From Burkholderiales bacterium (GTDB lineage Bacteria; Pseudomonadota; Gammaproteobacteria; Burkholderiales; Burkholderiaceae_C): a stretch of 37,649 bases of DNA. The notes below the pieces were generated by a model that worked only from the letters and a program-made list of their open reading frames with translations, was not told where the DNA came from and ran no database searches. The translations under genes were made by a program, and so were the position numbers. Shown piece after piece: positions 36,982-37,649 of this stretch (positions within the stretch are counted from its first letter, which is position 1; each line of letters begins with the position of its first letter). The stretch lies in the NCBI GenBank assembly GCA_016195825.1, contig JACPYV010000092.1, forward strand, positions 1 through 37,649, read 5' to 3'.

Positions 36982-37649
36982 ACGACGCTGCCGATCAAGA
37001 CAAGCCCCTGCCCCCTGCCGATGCTGCTACCGACGCCGAGGCGCCTGCCGCGCCCAAGCGACGCCGCGCGACGGCCAAGGTGGCTGCCGAAGCCGCACCG
37101 GAGGCCGCAGCCGACGCGGCCGTGCCCGTGAAGCGCACGCGCCGCAAGGCTGAGCCGGTGGCCGAAGCCGAAGTCGTTGCGGCGCCCCCGGCTGCGGCGG
37201 TCCCGGCAGACGAGCTCCCTGCGCCGGCCCGCAAGCGTGCGCCGCGCAAGCTCGCCGTCATCGAAGAGGCTGCACCGGTTGCTGCCGCTGCTGCCGAGAC
37301 GGTGGCTCCCGTGCCCGCGGCCATCTTCACGCTGGCCGAGGAGGCGCCTGTCGTGCGGGCGGTTGAGGGCGGCGATGCGGACGATGAGGGCGGCGAGGAC
37401 GGTGGCGACGGCGACGGCGAGGGCGGCGAGCGCAGCAGCCGCAGCCGCAATCGCCGCCGCAACCGCAAGGATCGCGCCGAGCGCGAGGGGGGCGCGCCCG
37501 CTTTGGCTACTGTGGGTGAGCCGTCCGGCCCGACGCTGGCGCCGGAGCTGGTCGAGGCCGCGGGGGCGCGCTTCGCCGATGTGCTGTCCGGCAATCTGGA
37601 CGCCGAGTCCGAGGCGCCCGACGCCGAGCCGCCGGTGCTTGCCGCCGCG
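36978..37649 (+). CDS. rluB: Probable RluB N-terminal tail (cut by window edge)
   Basis: The open frame of 224 codons runs off the end of the window. By position after scpB it should be the ribosomal large-subunit pseudouridine synthase RluB, but no catalytic domain is visible, so the name is inference from gene order. What is visible is a long low-complexity extension. The first 100 residues are Ala/Pro-rich with short basic clusters that repeat a histone-H1-like pattern ([31 protein letters not shown]). An acidic Gly/Asp/Glu stretch follows at about 135–155, then an Arg/Ser/Asn-rich basic stretch ([15 protein letters not shown]). Such tails are common on RluB of Burkholderiales and probably bind RNA. 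It overlaps scpB by four bases (ATGA). Confidence 0.75.
   Translation, partial: MNDAADQDKPLPPADAATDAEAPAAPKRRRATAKVAAEAAPEAAADAAVPVKRTRRKAEPVAEAEVVAAPPAAAVPADELPAPARKRAPRKLAVIEEAAPVAAAAAETVAPVPAAIFTLAEEAPVVRAVEGGDADDEGGEDGGDGDGEGGERSSRSRNRRRNRKDRAEREGGAPALATVGEPSGPTLAPELVEAAGARFADVLSGNLDAESEAPDAEPPVLAAA

Overview
The window is high-GC DNA from a betaproteobacterium, most likely a Burkholderiales member of the Rubrivivax/Roseateles/Leptothrix kind. That rests on gene order (tRNA-Leu–tig–clpP–clpX–lon; etfB–etfA–acyl-CoA dehydrogenase; odhA–odhB–lpd–zapE; scpB–rluB) and on protein style. It is chromosomal and mostly housekeeping. I see no insertion sequence, phage gene, CRISPR array, integrase or toxin–antitoxin pair.

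Layout. 1–963: the C-terminal end of an RND efflux pump. 1096–7138: tRNA-Leu(UAG) and the protein quality-control block tig, clpP, clpX, lon. 7154–7841: a tRNA array (Gly, Cys, Gly, Gly, then Leu(UAA)). 7872–8932 (minus): a small flagellar-type protein behind a sigma-28-like promoter, and murI. 9105–13699: etfB, etfA, a long-form acyl-CoA dehydrogenase and a nitronate monooxygenase-like flavoprotein. 13749–17660: a zinc/cadmium/lead exporter of the ZntA type with a divergent MerR-family gene, a lone ExbD and a small thioesterase. 17661–19798: a secreted beta-1,3-glucanase (CBM56 + beta/gamma-crystallin + GH64) preceded by two LacI-type operators. 19820–23264 (minus): a TRIC/UPF0126 channel, a dipeptide-type binding protein, a Cys-rich small protein and an IPNS-like Fe(II) oxygenase. 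23632–30418: 2-oxoglutarate dehydrogenase E1 and E2, an interrupted E3, and zapE. 30420–34951: a small exported protein, a PP2C phosphatase, a YdcH-like protein, a DinG/YoaA-type helicase and bamD. 34994–37649: rluD, scpB and the basic/acidic N-terminal tail of a probable RluB.

How the genes fit together. Trigger factor, ClpXP and Lon form a folding and proteolysis module. ETF passes electrons from acyl-CoA dehydrogenases to the quinone pool. The SucA–SucB–Lpd operon would make succinyl-CoA, but E3 carries an in-frame amber codon at codon 69. The zntA promoter has a textbook ZntR/CadR-type operator, yet the adjacent MerR-family gene has lost about 22 residues covering its DNA-recognition helix.

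No wholly new multi-gene system stands out. The points most worth a second look are: the amber codon in lpd; the HTH-deleted MerR protein beside an intact operator; a Cys-rich gene overlapping its upstream neighbour through CTGA with no ATG, GTG or TTG start; paired LacI-type operators before the glucanase; a scpB leader with two mutually exclusive 8-bp pairings; and promoters whose -10 element lies only 6–7 bases from the start codon.
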